Shown: positions 1 to 7,559 of the stretch, piece by piece | Layout of the letters: each line of letters begins with the position of its first letter | Position numbering within the stretch: the first letter of the stretch is position 1 | From: Candidatus Heimdallarchaeota archaeon | Lineage (GTDB): Archaea; Asgardarchaeota; Heimdallarchaeia; JABLTI01 | NCBI GenBank assembly: GCA_023128635.1 | Contig: JAGMDP010000090.1 | Span: forward strand, 1 to 18,882 | DNA: 18,882 nt | Direction of reading: 5' to 3' | The notes under the pieces: model-generated | The model's database searches: none | Told to the model about the DNA's origin: nothing | Seen by the model: the letters and a program-made list of their open reading frames with translations, nothing else | Program-made: the position numbers and the translations under genes

Positions 1-2451
1 CATATATTGGGTTTTGATGCTTCAACATTCAGATTGTATGATCCCGAAACAGGTTTACTTTTTCCTGTAGCACAGGAAGATTTCGTTCAAAATACACCTG
101 ACCCCGCGGTTGTTCCACAACCATTAGATAGTCCAAATCATATCTTTGCATTAGCTGCGAGGGAGAAGCGAGCATTAGTTTCCTCCAGATTTGAGGATAG
201 AAAGTTACTCGCTCCTTATCAAGAGAAAATGAAAAAATTAGGTATACATGCCTTCATTACTTGGCCAATTTTGGATGGTAATAATCGACTTTTGGGTGTT
301 TTACAATTAGTATCATATGCTCCTAAGGAAATACCTGAAGAAGACATGATATTCTTTCAAACAATAGCTCGAATGTTTACCGTAGCATTAGAAAGGAAAC
401 GAGCAGAAGAAAAATTAAAAGAAAGTGAAGAAAAATACCGCTCATTCGCTCAAAACTTCCAAGGAATTGCTTATCGAACAAAAATAGATTGGACCCCCGT
501 TTTCTTTCATGGGGCTGTGAAAGATATAACTGGTTATAGTGAGGATGAGCTTCTTTTCTGGAATCCAAGATGGGAAACTATCGTGCATCCCAATGATAAG
601 GAATACTTAAGTAAAATGGAAAATGAATTGCGAATAATTCCCGGTCATGTATTTGAGATAGAGTATAGAATAATAAGAAAAGATGGACAAATTCGTTGGG
701 TACATGAAATTAGTCAAAATATTTGTGACGAGAACAGAATTCCTATTTATATTCAAGGAGCAATTAATGATATTTCTGAGAGAAAACGAACTGAAAACAT
801 GCAAATTATCCAGCAAGATCTAGGTATATCATTGAGCTCAATAACTAATCTAAAAGAGGCATTGGATTCAGTGCTAAAAGCAACCTGTAGAATTGATGTA
901 ATAGAGTGTGGGAGTATCCATCTCGTAGATAAGGATACTGGTTTTCTTAATCCTATTTCAACAAAAGAATTGAGTAAAGATTTTGTAGATAAAATATCAT
1001 ATTTCTCAACAGAATCACCGTTCACTAAAGCAATAATGACTGGTCAGCCCATTTATAGTGACTTTAATGACTTGATAGAAGATATAGAGGAAAATATAGT
1101 AAAAAATGAAAAACTTCATGCCTTAGCAAATATCCCAATTTATTCTGAAGATAAAATTGTTGCAATATTAACCTTAGGTTCTCGAACTTCTGATACAATT
1201 CCAATTAATACTCGAAAAACTTTGGAAATAATATCTTCAATTATTGGGGGAGCTATTGCTAGGATTAGAGCTGAATTTGCTCTGAGAGAAAGCGATGAGA
1301 AATATAGAACTTTCGTTCAAAACTTTCAAGGAATTGCATATCGATTAAACCATCAAAACGAACTTGTATTCTTTGCAGGAGCTGTTGAAGAAATAACAGG
1401 TTATATGTCAGAAGAATTAGTTGATGGAAAATCAAGTCGTGATGAAATTATTCATCCTTATGATTTGGAAGAAATAAACAATAAGCTAAAAGAATCAACA
1501 AACTCTCCATCGAATATTGGAAAACATGAATATCGAATTATTACAAAAGATGGGAAAATACGTTGGGTACAAGATATTTGGCAACCATTAAAGGATGAGG
1601 TAGGAACAGTTGTTGGGTTCCTCGGATCAATGCACAATATAACGGATAGAAAACTGGCTCAGAATGAGATTCAAAAACTATATCAGGATTTGGAACGAAG
1701 AGTTGAGGAACGAACAGAACAGCTAACTGCAACTAATAAAGAATTATCAGCATTCTCATATTCAGTTTCACATGATTTGCGAACCCCAATACGACACATT
1801 GGGGGATTTGCCACTCTTTTAGAGAAACGTATAACTTCCATAGAAGGCGTGGATAAAAAAATAATCAGCTATACACAAAAAATCATAGATTCAGTAGAGG
1901 AAATGAACAAACTCATAGATGGACTACTAACATTCTCAAGAATGAGTAGAGTTGAAATGGTGAAAATAAGAATAAACTTCACTGAATTAGTTCAAGATGT
2001 CTTAAACGATTTCCAAGTAGAATTAGGAAATAGAAAAATAGATGTTTCAGTGAGCTTCTTGCCTGATGTATTAGGTGATCCTTCCTTATTGCGATTAGTT
2101 TTGGTAAATCTAGTAGCTAATGCTTTGAAATTCACAAAGAAAAAAGATATTGCAGAAATAGAAATCGGAACAATGCCATCAAAAGACCCAGATAAAACAA
2201 CAGTCTTCATACGCGATAATGGTGTTGGTTTTGATATGAAATACTATGATAGATTATTTGGAGTCTTCCAGAGACTGCACAAAAATGAGGATTTTGAAGG
2301 AACTGGTATTGGGTTAGCAACAGTTCAAAGAGTCATTAGAAGAATGGGTGGAACAATTTGGGCTGAGAGCGAAATTAACAAAGGGGCTACTTTTTATATC
2401 TCAATACTTAAAGCATCTGAAGATGAGGAAGAGAAACAAGAAGAACTGTAA
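1..2451 (+). CDS. Hybrid-sensor-type histidine kinase, GAF-PAS-GAF-PAS-HisKA-HATPase, 5' truncated
   Basis: The reading frame is open from base 1, so the true start lies outside the window; TTG at 7 is only an internal codon. Numbering from base 1, the order is a GAF domain (to ~135, its N-terminus missing), PAS/PAC (~143-265), GAF (~280-425), PAS/PAC (~431-555), a short charged helix (~562-580), then HisKA with H-box FSYSVSHDLRTP (phospho-acceptor His591). The HATPase domain shows N-box Asn707, G1 box RDNGVGF (Asp739) and G2 box GTGIGLA (from Gly767). There is no membrane helix and no receiver domain, so it is probably a cytosolic sensor autophosphorylating on His591 in response to ligands or redox state bound by GAF/PAS. 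The two PAS modules are closely similar, pointing to a GAF-PAS duplication. No response regulator lies nearby, so the partner is unknown. Kinase call is firm; the stimulus is not. Confidence 0.95.
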   Translation, partial: HILGFDASTFRLYDPETGLLFPVAQEDFVQNTPDPAVVPQPLDSPNHIFALAAREKRALVSSRFEDRKLLAPYQEKMKKLGIHAFITWPILDGNNRLLGVLQLVSYAPKEIPEEDMIFFQTIARMFTVALERKRAEEKLKESEEKYRSFAQNFQGIAYRTKIDWTPVFFHGAVKDITGYSEDELLFWNPRWETIVHPNDKEYLSKMENELRIIPGHVFEIEYRIIRKDGQIRWVHEISQNICDENRIPIYIQGAINDISERKRTENMQIIQQDLGISLSSITNLKEALDSVLKATCRIDVIECGSIHLVDKDTGFLNPISTKELSKDFVDKISYFSTESPFTKAIMTGQPIYSDFNDLIEDIEENIVKNEKLHALANIPIYSEDKIVAILTLGSRTSDTIPINTRKTLEIISSIIGGAIARIRAEFALRESDEKYRTFVQNFQGIAYRLNHQNELVFFAGAVEEITGYMSEELVDGKSSRDEIIHPYDLEEINNKLKESTNSPSNIGKHEYRIITKDGKIRWVQDIWQPLKDEVGTVVGFLGSMHNITDRKLAQNEIQKLYQDLERRVEERTEQLTATNKELSAFSYSVSHDLRTPIRHIGGFATLLEKRITSIEGVDKKIISYTQKIIDSVEEMNKLIDGLLTFSRMSRVEMVKIRINFTELVQDVLNDFQVELGNRKIDVSVSFLPDVLGDPSLLRLVLVNLVANALKFTKKKDIAEIEIGTMPSKDPDKTTVFIRDNGVGFDMKYYDRLFGVFQRLHKNEDFEGTGIGLATVQRVIRRMGGTIWAESEINKGATFYISILKASEDEEEKQEEL

Positions 2452-2456
2452 TAATT

Positions 2457-2885
2457 TTATAATTGATATTTCCACAGTGGAATCGATTTTGAGAACGCAT
2501 TGTTCTCATCATTTTTCTCGATGTTATCAAACAATTCCAACAGTGAATCTTTTACCAGATATAGATTTCTTGTTGATGTCGGATAACTTAAGGCAAAATT
2601 CAGTAGTGGAAAGTATTTTTCTTCTAATTCTTGTACTGCATTTATCAACATGGGATATAATCCATTTGGAATAGGTAGCTCTTTTACCCAAGCAATTGCT
2701 ACTGGAGCAGTTGGTTCTGAACCTTCAGCTATGAAATATGTCGCTATTGCGATTTGATTAATCGCTTCTTGACAATGCTCAAATACTGCGTTATGGTTTA
2801 GAGTCCTTCTAGATCTCATTCCAGCTTCATGTTTTTTGAGCACTGCTTCCACTAGTTGGGTAATTCTATTTGGGTCATTTATCAT
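2457..2885 (-). CDS. Unrecognised small, mostly helical protein (142 aa)
   Basis: ATG at 2885 to TAA at 2457, ending 5 bases from the convergent kinase stop. I do not recognise the family. The protein is soluble, predicted largely helical, and has no signal peptide or membrane segment. Residues 24-31 contain RSRRTLNH, an R-x4-H arrangement like that of HEPN-fold RNases, and the following stretch (HNAVFEHCQEAINQIA) looks like an amphipathic helix; this is far too weak for a HEPN call. A conserved-looking PIPNGLYP segment lies in the middle. It is 57 bases downstream of the nitroreductase-like gene on the same strand, so the two may be cotranscribed. The start is reasonable, with AAGG about 8 bases upstream. 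Codon use resembles its neighbours. Confidence 0.7.
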   Translation of the reverse strand: MINDPNRITQLVEAVLKKHEAGMRSRRTLNHNAVFEHCQEAINQIAIATYFIAEGSEPTAPVAIAWVKELPIPNGLYPMLINAVQELEEKYFPLLNFALSYPTSTRNLYLVKDSLLELFDNIEKNDENNAFSKSIPLWKYQL

Positions 2886-2942
2886 TTTACTAACCTTTCA
2901 TCAATGTAACTTGTGAATTTCTTTTTTAAATACTATTCGAAA

Positions 2943-3806
2943 TTATTCGTCTATCCAACTTGCAATGTAGTAGAGATTTCCACTTGATGTATCAATATTT
3001 GGATTCTTTTTCACTAATTTTCCTTTTAGTTTTTCTTCCATTGCAGTTAACACAAAATGACTTAATGCTATTCCCATATCCATTTGCTTCATTGGTGGTA
3101 ACTCATCATTAGATTGTTTACGACTCAAACAAAGATAAAAATGATAGGTATCTGTTTTTTTCTCTTTGACGATTCTCCAAGGTTCTTTATTCGCTGCAGA
3201 AGGTCCGATACGCACCATTTCTAAAGCTGTTGTATATTTCCCTGCAACATTTTCAGTTAATGGTGAGGAAAAATCTCCAAGGTAAAATAATTCTGACCAT
3301 GGTTTTCGTTTTCTTGATCCTATGCTCCAAGATATGATTTTTTCATATGCTTTTGGTTTTTCAAGGGAATATCCAACAGGTGTTGTTGCTGCAATGTATT
3401 CGTTCTCTTTTATTTCAGAACACTTCTCAAATTGACTATATCGAAATGATCCCCCTAACCAGACAGTACCTAAACCCAGCTCTGTCATCTTCAAAATGAT
3501 ATTTTCAAAACTAAAGCCAAAATCCACAATATTTTTCTCTTCTTTGTTTAGTATCCCTATTATAAAATAACGAGCTCCTCGAACAAATCCATAAGTTCCA
3601 AGTCTACGTTTTTCCGAAGAATCATCGTTTCCACAAGTAATTAATTCAAAACGACTTTTACCACCAAAAGGACCTGTAAATTCTTTTTTCAGAATTTGGT
3701 TTATCTTCTGTAATTTTTTGGATTCAATATCAAGATCCTTATAAGCTCGCTTTGAAGTACGTTGATTAATTGTTTCAATTATGGAGTTCTCAAATTTCAT
3801 AGTCAT
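2943..3806 (-). CDS. Nitroreductase-family flavoprotein (TM nitroreductase-like)
   Basis: Probably an FMN-dependent oxidoreductase with unknown substrate. From ATG 3806 the protein has 287 residues and starts MTMKFENS; ATG at 3800 is nearly as good. The early INQRTSKRAYKD matches the N-terminal R-[ST]-x-R-x-[YF] FMN-phosphate motif. The central part has GLGTVWLGG, typical of the nitroreductase fold. The second half has GPSAANKEPWR, the usual PSAxNxQPW flavin-contact motif of the ~200-280 residue 'putative nitroreductase' group. The frame is open upstream to TTG 3863, which would add a hydrophobic 19-residue leader, but that leader is encoded by the terminator-like hairpin and T-run that follow the upstream gene, so I reject it. 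No strong ribosome-binding site is visible. Possibly cotranscribed with the small gene at 2457-2885. Confidence 0.85.
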   Translation of the reverse strand: MTMKFENSIIETINQRTSKRAYKDLDIESKKLQKINQILKKEFTGPFGGKSRFELITCGNDDSSEKRRLGTYGFVRGARYFIIGILNKEEKNIVDFGFSFENIILKMTELGLGTVWLGGSFRYSQFEKCSEIKENEYIAATTPVGYSLEKPKAYEKIISWSIGSRKRKPWSELFYLGDFSSPLTENVAGKYTTALEMVRIGPSAANKEPWRIVKEKKTDTYHFYLCLSRKQSNDELPPMKQMDMGIALSHFVLTAMEEKLKGKLVKKNPNIDTSSGNLYYIASWIDE

Positions 3807-3823
3807 ACAACTACAGTATAAAG

Positions 3824-3857
3824 AAAAAAAAGTAATGGTTAAGAAAATTACCATTAC
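3824..3857 (-). terminator. Intrinsic-terminator-like hairpin after the four-helix membrane protein
   Basis: Read on the minus strand, GTAATGG-TAA, a short loop TTTTC, then TTA-A-CCATTAC form a 10-bp stem with one bulged base, followed directly by eight T. It lies 6 bases after the stop codon of the gene at 3864-4520. The stem plus U-run layout fits transcription termination and shows that the downstream nitroreductase reading frame should not begin within it. Confidence 0.65.
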
Positions 3858-3863
3858 AATCAA

Positions 3864-4520
3864 TTAGTAATCGTCTTTAGCTACTTCTTCGATGTAGTCA
3901 ATTTGTTTGAAGAGCTTTCTTCTTTTCTTATCCTTTTTCTCTTCATCCATCAAGATACCTTCTTGTTCAGGTCCTGGTGTAATAACTGGTTTGGGTAGTT
4001 GTGATGGGAAGAATATTGATCTTAGACCACCAATAAAAGCAATAGGAAAATATACAAAACCAACATAATAAGCGATATAGAAGTCCATGTCAGGATAATA
4101 CGTAAGTCGATAAAAACTTCTAAACATGAGAATGCTTGCTAACCCAATAATTGCAGATATTGAGAATACAATCCCTGCAATGCGTTGTAGAGTATTGCTT
4201 CGCCATTTATTTTTTCCAAGGAAAAATGCAGAACAAAAAAGAAAGACTGCACTAATGACTATAAAGATGAAAATCACAATAGAATAATTTGGCAAAGTCC
4301 GAAATGTTCCACCATCAGCATAAATAGATTCTGGATCCAGACGATTATATTGCTGCCATGCTCCAAAAATCCAAATATTTTCAATCATAGATTCAGTGCC
4401 AGCAGTAAAAGTTCTCCAAGAACAAGGAATGCCAAAAATCATAGCATTACCTAAGAGAACAATACAAAAAAGTATAATTAATGTCCATCTATCTCTATAT
4501 TTCTCAGTCGATACTGTCAT
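3864..4520 (-). CDS. Four-helix membrane protein of unknown function (218 aa)
   Basis: Predicted integral membrane protein. Hydrophobic segments are at about residues 13-33, 80-101, 113-135 and 145-166, and a charged cytosolic tail of ~45 residues (EEKKDKKRRKLFKQ) follows. The loop between helices 1 and 2 is long (~45 residues, with WRTF, WIFGAWQQYN and a PxSIYADGG-like stretch) and probably faces outside if the tail is inside. I recognise no family or catalytic motif. ATG 4520 is preceded by AAGGGATT, a fair ribosome-binding site. The gene follows the ABC-transporter pair on the same strand but is separated from it by two hairpins and a TATA-like box, so it is probably a separate transcription unit. 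Confidence 0.8.
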   Translation of the reverse strand: MTVSTEKYRDRWTLIILFCIVLLGNAMIFGIPCSWRTFTAGTESMIENIWIFGAWQQYNRLDPESIYADGGTFRTLPNYSIVIFIFIVISAVFLFCSAFFLGKNKWRSNTLQRIAGIVFSISAIIGLASILMFRSFYRLTYYPDMDFYIAYYVGFVYFPIAFIGGLRSIFFPSQLPKPVITPGPEQEGILMDEEKKDKKRRKLFKQIDYIEEVAKDDY

Positions 4521-4549
4521 TAAATAATCCCTTTATTAAAAAATAGTTT

Positions 4550-4565
4550 AACATGAATATAAAGT
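4550..4565 (-). promoter_or_regulatory. TATA-like box for the four-helix membrane protein gene
   Basis: On the minus strand CTTTATATTC lies about 39 bases before ATG 4520, in an A/T-rich stretch. An archaeal start site ~25 bases downstream would give a short leader holding the AAGGGATT ribosome-binding site. Based on sequence pattern only. Confidence 0.35.
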
Positions 4566-4582
4566 TAATTAAATAAAAATTA

Positions 4583-4623
4583 TTAATGGGAGTTTTGAGC
4601 TGGGTAACTCAAAACCACATTAA
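4583..4623 (-). terminator. Long two-part hairpin downstream of the ABC operon
   Basis: A perfect 8-bp inner stem (GTTTTGAG / CTCAAAAC, 8-base loop) sits inside a further 6-bp stem (TTAATG / CATTAA) across a 3/2-base internal loop. On the minus strand it is followed by the T-rich AATAATTTTTATTT. It lies after the ATPase stop codon and before the next gene on that strand, so termination or 3'-end protection is the likely role. Confidence 0.5.
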
Positions 4624-4624
4624 T

Positions 4625-4642
4625 CTGAGTGATGACACTCAG
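4625..4642 (-). terminator. Perfect 7-bp hairpin directly after the ABC ATPase gene
   Basis: CTGAGTG and CACTCAG flank a 4-base loop, 15 bases past the ATPase stop codon and one base from the larger hairpin. There is no T-run directly behind it, so it may be a 3'-end stabilising structure rather than the terminator itself. Confidence 0.4.
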
Positions 4643-4657
4643 GGAGATAAGTCTATG

Positions 4658-5383
4658 TTAGCTATTTGATATGCGACCATCGCGAAGTTGCAACAAGAGA
4701 TCAGTTCTTTCCCAAACCATTGGATCATGAGAAACAATAACCACAGTTACTCCAGTCTTTTCGCTGAGGTTTCTTAGTAGTTGAATGATTTCATTCCCTA
4801 TCTTAGTATCTAAGTTTCCAGTTGGTTCATCAGCAAAGATGATGGTAGGATTATTGATAAGAGCGCGAGCAATGGCTACTCTTTGTTTTTCACCACCGCT
4901 TAATTCCTTAGGTTTATGACTAGCTCTATTCTCTAAGCCAACTTGCTCAAGGATATTCATTGCTCGTTCACGATCAGCTTTCTTGATACCCTCAGGAATT
5001 AAAGGTAAGAGAACATTATCTAAAGCAGACAAAGTAGGAATTAACAAGAAATCTTGAAAGATAAATCCAATTTTGTTTTTACGAATATCCGATAATTCAT
5101 TCTCAGAGAGTTTTGTAATGTCTACGCCATCAATAATTGCTCTACCAGATGTAGCCGAATCCATGCAACCTAGAATATTTATAAGAGAGCTCTTACCAGA
5201 CCCGCTTGGTCCAGCAATTGCAATTACTTTTCCTTTTTCAATGCCAAAGGTAACGTTATCTAATGCTGTAACCATTGAAGGCAAATCTGGGTTGTAAATT
5301 TTATAAAGATTATAGGCTTTAATGATATAATTATTCGATTTATCTAATTCGCCGTTTTCGAGGTGTTGTATTTGATCTACCAT
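4658..5383 (-). CDS. ABC transporter ATPase, LolD/MacB type
   Basis: Nucleotide-binding subunit of the exporter whose membrane subunit is the gene just upstream. In its 241 residues I see Walker A GPSGSGKS (58-65), Q-loop Gln110 in FIFQD, the signature LSGGEKQ (161-167), Walker B IIFADE with catalytic Glu186, the D-loop NLDT, and switch His219 in IVSHD. The FIFQDF and LSGGEKQRVAIARAL sequences are typical of the MacB/LolD/FtsE branch that works with FtsX-type permeases in macrolide or peptide export or lipoprotein handling. Length is normal, with a ~20-residue N-terminal extension. ATG 5383 has a strong AGGAGG-like site that overlaps the permease stop; 13 bases separate the genes, so they are translationally close and surely one operon. 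Substrate cannot be read from the sequence. Confidence 0.96.
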   Translation of the reverse strand: MVDQIQHLENGELDKSNNYIIKAYNLYKIYNPDLPSMVTALDNVTFGIEKGKVIAIAGPSGSGKSSLINILGCMDSATSGRAIIDGVDITKLSENELSDIRKNKIGFIFQDFLLIPTLSALDNVLLPLIPEGIKKADRERAMNILEQVGLENRASHKPKELSGGEKQRVAIARALINNPTIIFADEPTGNLDTKIGNEIIQLLRNLSEKTGVTVVIVSHDPMVWERTDLLLQLRDGRISNS

Positions 5384-5396
5384 TTCTTTATTCCTC

Positions 5397-6623
5397 CTAA
5401 GTTGCTCTTAGAACCTCCATCGGTTTAATTCTTGCAGCTCTAATGCCGGGGATTAACCCTCCAGCAAGTCCTAGACCTAAACCATACGCAAGTACTTGGA
5501 GTACAATTTGCCAGGTTATTGTAACAAATGTTTGACCTGCGCCCAATTGAACGAAAAAGATCAATCCACCGCCGAGAGCAAAACCTACAAGTGCTCCAAT
5601 TAATCCAATTGTAATTGATTCTAAAATTATGTCTAAGAAAATTGATCTATTTTTCCAGCCTGTGGCTTTCATTATAGCAAATTCTTTCATTCTTTCGCTT
5701 ACTCCCATGAGTTGAGCGACAACTATTGCCATACCACCGGCAACAATTACAATTATTATAAGGATGGTTTGGAATATCTCAAAATTTGCCATAATTTCAC
5801 CCATGCTTTCGATTTCAGCTCCAAGACCAGTAACAGATAATTTTGGTTCAAGTTCTTCTAGCTCAGCGATATAAATTTCCGTTTCTTCAACACTTACACT
5901 ATCAAAACGAATTCTGGCTCTATTATATCCTTCTTGTTCAAAGGGAAGACTAAGGGTGTTTATTTGTAAACTAGTATTGACGGACATAACGAAACCCGGA
6001 TCAAGAATTCGGGTCATTTCTTCTCCTGCATCATAAACTCCTACAATTGTAACTGCAACAGTATAAGTATAATTAATTGGTAAATCAAATGATTCGTCTA
6101 AAGTGAAGACTGAGGAACCACCTTCAAGAATGTAATCAGCAATAATTACTTCAAAATCATTCGCAAAAATCTGCCCAGCAGTAATTTTGGTTGTTGGGCC
6201 TTCAAAAGTAGCATCTTCATCTGGATTCACTCCTATAGCTCCCAGAGCAAATGCACTCATATCCATGCCTGGTCCCATCATCCCCCCTTCTATAGTTACA
6301 TTATCTGCAAACTGCCGGAAATTATTAACTACAACTTCAGGACTGAGAGCTAGTATTTTATCACTCGAATCAATTGTTCGAATAATATCTGAGATATTTT
6401 TCGGAAGTTGAGAAAGTGTTAGTTGTGTATCAAATTCTTGAACTTCTACATCACCAACTGTTTCTGCAACTGCATCTCCTAGTAAACTGTCGAAACCAGC
6501 AGAAGCTGATGAAAGAGTTACCATTAATGCTATCCCAATTGCAATCCCTACTATAGATAGCGCTGCAACGAGTTTCTTTCTAAATGCATTCTTCAAAGCA
6601 AAACGTATTGTCTGAAATACCAA
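5397..6623 (-). CDS. FtsX/MacB-type ABC transporter permease
   Basis: Membrane subunit of an ABC exporter. The layout is that of the MacB_PCD-FtsX family: a cytosolic amphipathic start (KNAFRKKL), TM1 (~19-42), a ~240-residue extracytoplasmic domain, then three membrane helices (~286-306, ~335-358, ~372-395). The coupling region SERMKEFAIMKATGW and the final GIRAARIKPMEVLRA motif are classic for this family. The 408-residue length is normal. The start is TTG 6623, with a GGTGAT ribosome-binding site 7 bases upstream. It is the first gene of the minus-strand pair with the ATPase and is divergent from a TetR regulator across 129 bases that hold a palindrome. That context suggests inducible efflux; the substrate is unknown. 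The extracytoplasmic domain has a Gly/Met-rich loop (GGMMGPGMDM) worth noting. Confidence 0.95.
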   Translation of the reverse strand: MVFQTIRFALKNAFRKKLVAALSIVGIAIGIALMVTLSSASAGFDSLLGDAVAETVGDVEVQEFDTQLTLSQLPKNISDIIRTIDSSDKILALSPEVVVNNFRQFADNVTIEGGMMGPGMDMSAFALGAIGVNPDEDATFEGPTTKITAGQIFANDFEVIIADYILEGGSSVFTLDESFDLPINYTYTVAVTIVGVYDAGEEMTRILDPGFVMSVNTSLQINTLSLPFEQEGYNRARIRFDSVSVEETEIYIAELEELEPKLSVTGLGAEIESMGEIMANFEIFQTILIIIVIVAGGMAIVVAQLMGVSERMKEFAIMKATGWKNRSIFLDIILESITIGLIGALVGFALGGGLIFFVQLGAGQTFVTITWQIVLQVLAYGLGLGLAGGLIPGIRAARIKPMEVLRAT

Positions 6624-6659
6624 TTTTTTATCACCATGTTATTCTACTATGAAATATTT

Positions 6660-6671
6660 CTGTTTATAATT
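6660..6671 (-). promoter_or_regulatory. TATA-like box for the ABC permease operon
   Basis: On the minus strand AATTATAAACA lies about 40 bases before TTG 6623. A start ~25 bases downstream would leave a short leader containing the GGTGAT site. Pattern-based only. Confidence 0.35.
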
Positions 6672-6680
6672 CGTTTATTT

Positions 6681-6704
6681 TTTGTTGACACTAGTATAAA
6701 CAAA
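6681..6704. promoter_or_regulatory. 24-bp palindrome, probable TetR operator
   Basis: TTTGTTGACACT is followed directly by AGTATAAACAAA; 10 of 12 positions are symmetric, with ACTAGT at the centre. The length and symmetry fit a TetR-family dimer site. It lies between the TATA-like boxes of the divergent exporter operon and regulator gene, so one bound dimer could block both promoters. Binding by the adjacent TetR protein is inferred from position. Confidence 0.6.
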
Positions 6705-6711
6705 ACGGAAT

Positions 6712-6722
6712 CTTTATATAAA
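6712..6722 (+). promoter_or_regulatory. TATA box of the tetR-type gene
   Basis: CTTTATATAAA is a near-ideal archaeal TATA box ending 30 bases before ATG 6753, so the transcript would start close to the start codon with a very short leader. The palindrome at 6681-6704 sits immediately upstream, where it would overlap TFB contacts. Confidence 0.55.
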
Positions 6723-6752
6723 CATTTGCAAACATAATAAAATTGAGTAAGA

Positions 6753-7439
6753 ATGCCTGAGGAATTAACCAAATTAAAAAAGGATCAAAGAAAAGAATCA
6801 ATTTTAGATACAGCATTAAAAGTAATGTCAGAAAAGGGGATAGAAGCGACGACAATGCGAGAAATTGCTAAAGTTGAGGGCATTTCAGAAACACTTCTGT
6901 ACCGGTGTTTCAAGAATAAACAAGAAATCTTCATAGCAATAATCCAGTCAAGAGCTGAAAGAACTTTTCAGGGGTTGGAAGAACTAACTGAAACTATCAA
7001 AGGTATGATTCCTGATCCGGAGGTTACATTACCGTTGATTTGGAAATTAGGAAAAAACAAACTTCTGGAAAATAGAGATGTTATTTCCTTATTTATGAAA
7101 GAACGAGAAAATATGAGGGAGCAGTTTAAGGGTAAGCGATCTTTAATGGATAGACCTCCTGACGGATTCAAGTTTTTTGAGAGATTTCAAAAACTACAAT
7201 TCAATTCCACTTTAACTGATTATTTTAAACGATGCAAAGGTAAAGGAAATCTTAGAAATGATATTGAACCGAAAATCGTGGCAAGAATGTTTATTGGGTT
7301 AATGATTCCGCCTACAATACCTCCCTTTTTCAGATTTAAAGATCCAATGAATGGGTTTGATGAAGATGCTCTCGACGAATTTATTGAAGCTCAAATTAAG
7401 ATTTTCTTGCAAGGGATTTTGCCAGTTAAAAAGAAATGA
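6753..7439 (+). CDS. TetR-family transcriptional regulator
   Basis: DNA-binding repressor of 228 residues, a usual length. The N-terminal TetR domain is clear (~12-60): RKESILDTALKVMSEKGIEATTMREIA, then helix-turn-helix VEGISETLLYRCFKNKQEIF with the Tyr/Phe-x-x-K-x-x-I/L ending. The C-terminal ligand-binding domain (~70-225) is helical and unrecognised in detail; a Pro-rich PPTIPPFFRF near the end is unusual. ATG 6753 has only a weak ribosome-binding site (GAG 9 bases upstream), in line with the short leader predicted from the TATA box. It is divergent from the ABC exporter operon and most likely represses both itself and that operon through the palindrome at 6681-6704. Confidence 0.93.
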   Translation: MPEELTKLKKDQRKESILDTALKVMSEKGIEATTMREIAKVEGISETLLYRCFKNKQEIFIAIIQSRAERTFQGLEELTETIKGMIPDPEVTLPLIWKLGKNKLLENRDVISLFMKERENMREQFKGKRSLMDRPPDGFKFFERFQKLQFNSTLTDYFKRCKGKGNLRNDIEPKIVARMFIGLMIPPTIPPFFRFKDPMNGFDEDALDEFIEAQIKIFLQGILPVKKK

Positions 7440-7559
7440 ATATTATTTTCAAGAAATCCATTTGAAATTTTCCTATAAAGAATGGTTTAATAATTAGATG
7501 TTAGATTAAGTTGTTTGTGTACGTAGAAAAACGTAAATATTGAAAGGAAGGAATGAGTT

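Noticed and set aside
2348..2674. 108-codon plus-strand frame across the end of the histidine kinase and the small minus-strand gene
   Set aside because: It overlaps two better-supported genes in other frames and lacks a ribosome-binding site and coding character.
2786..2826. HEPN-type R-x4-H motif in the small helical protein
   Set aside because: A single short motif without the rest of the HEPN pattern and no neighbouring toxin or antitoxin partner.
6725..6734. TTTGCAAACA upstream of the TetR gene, repeated at 16053-16062 upstream of the orphan enzyme gene
   Set aside because: A 10-base match in AT-rich DNA of this length can occur by chance, and its distance to the start codon differs between the two sites.
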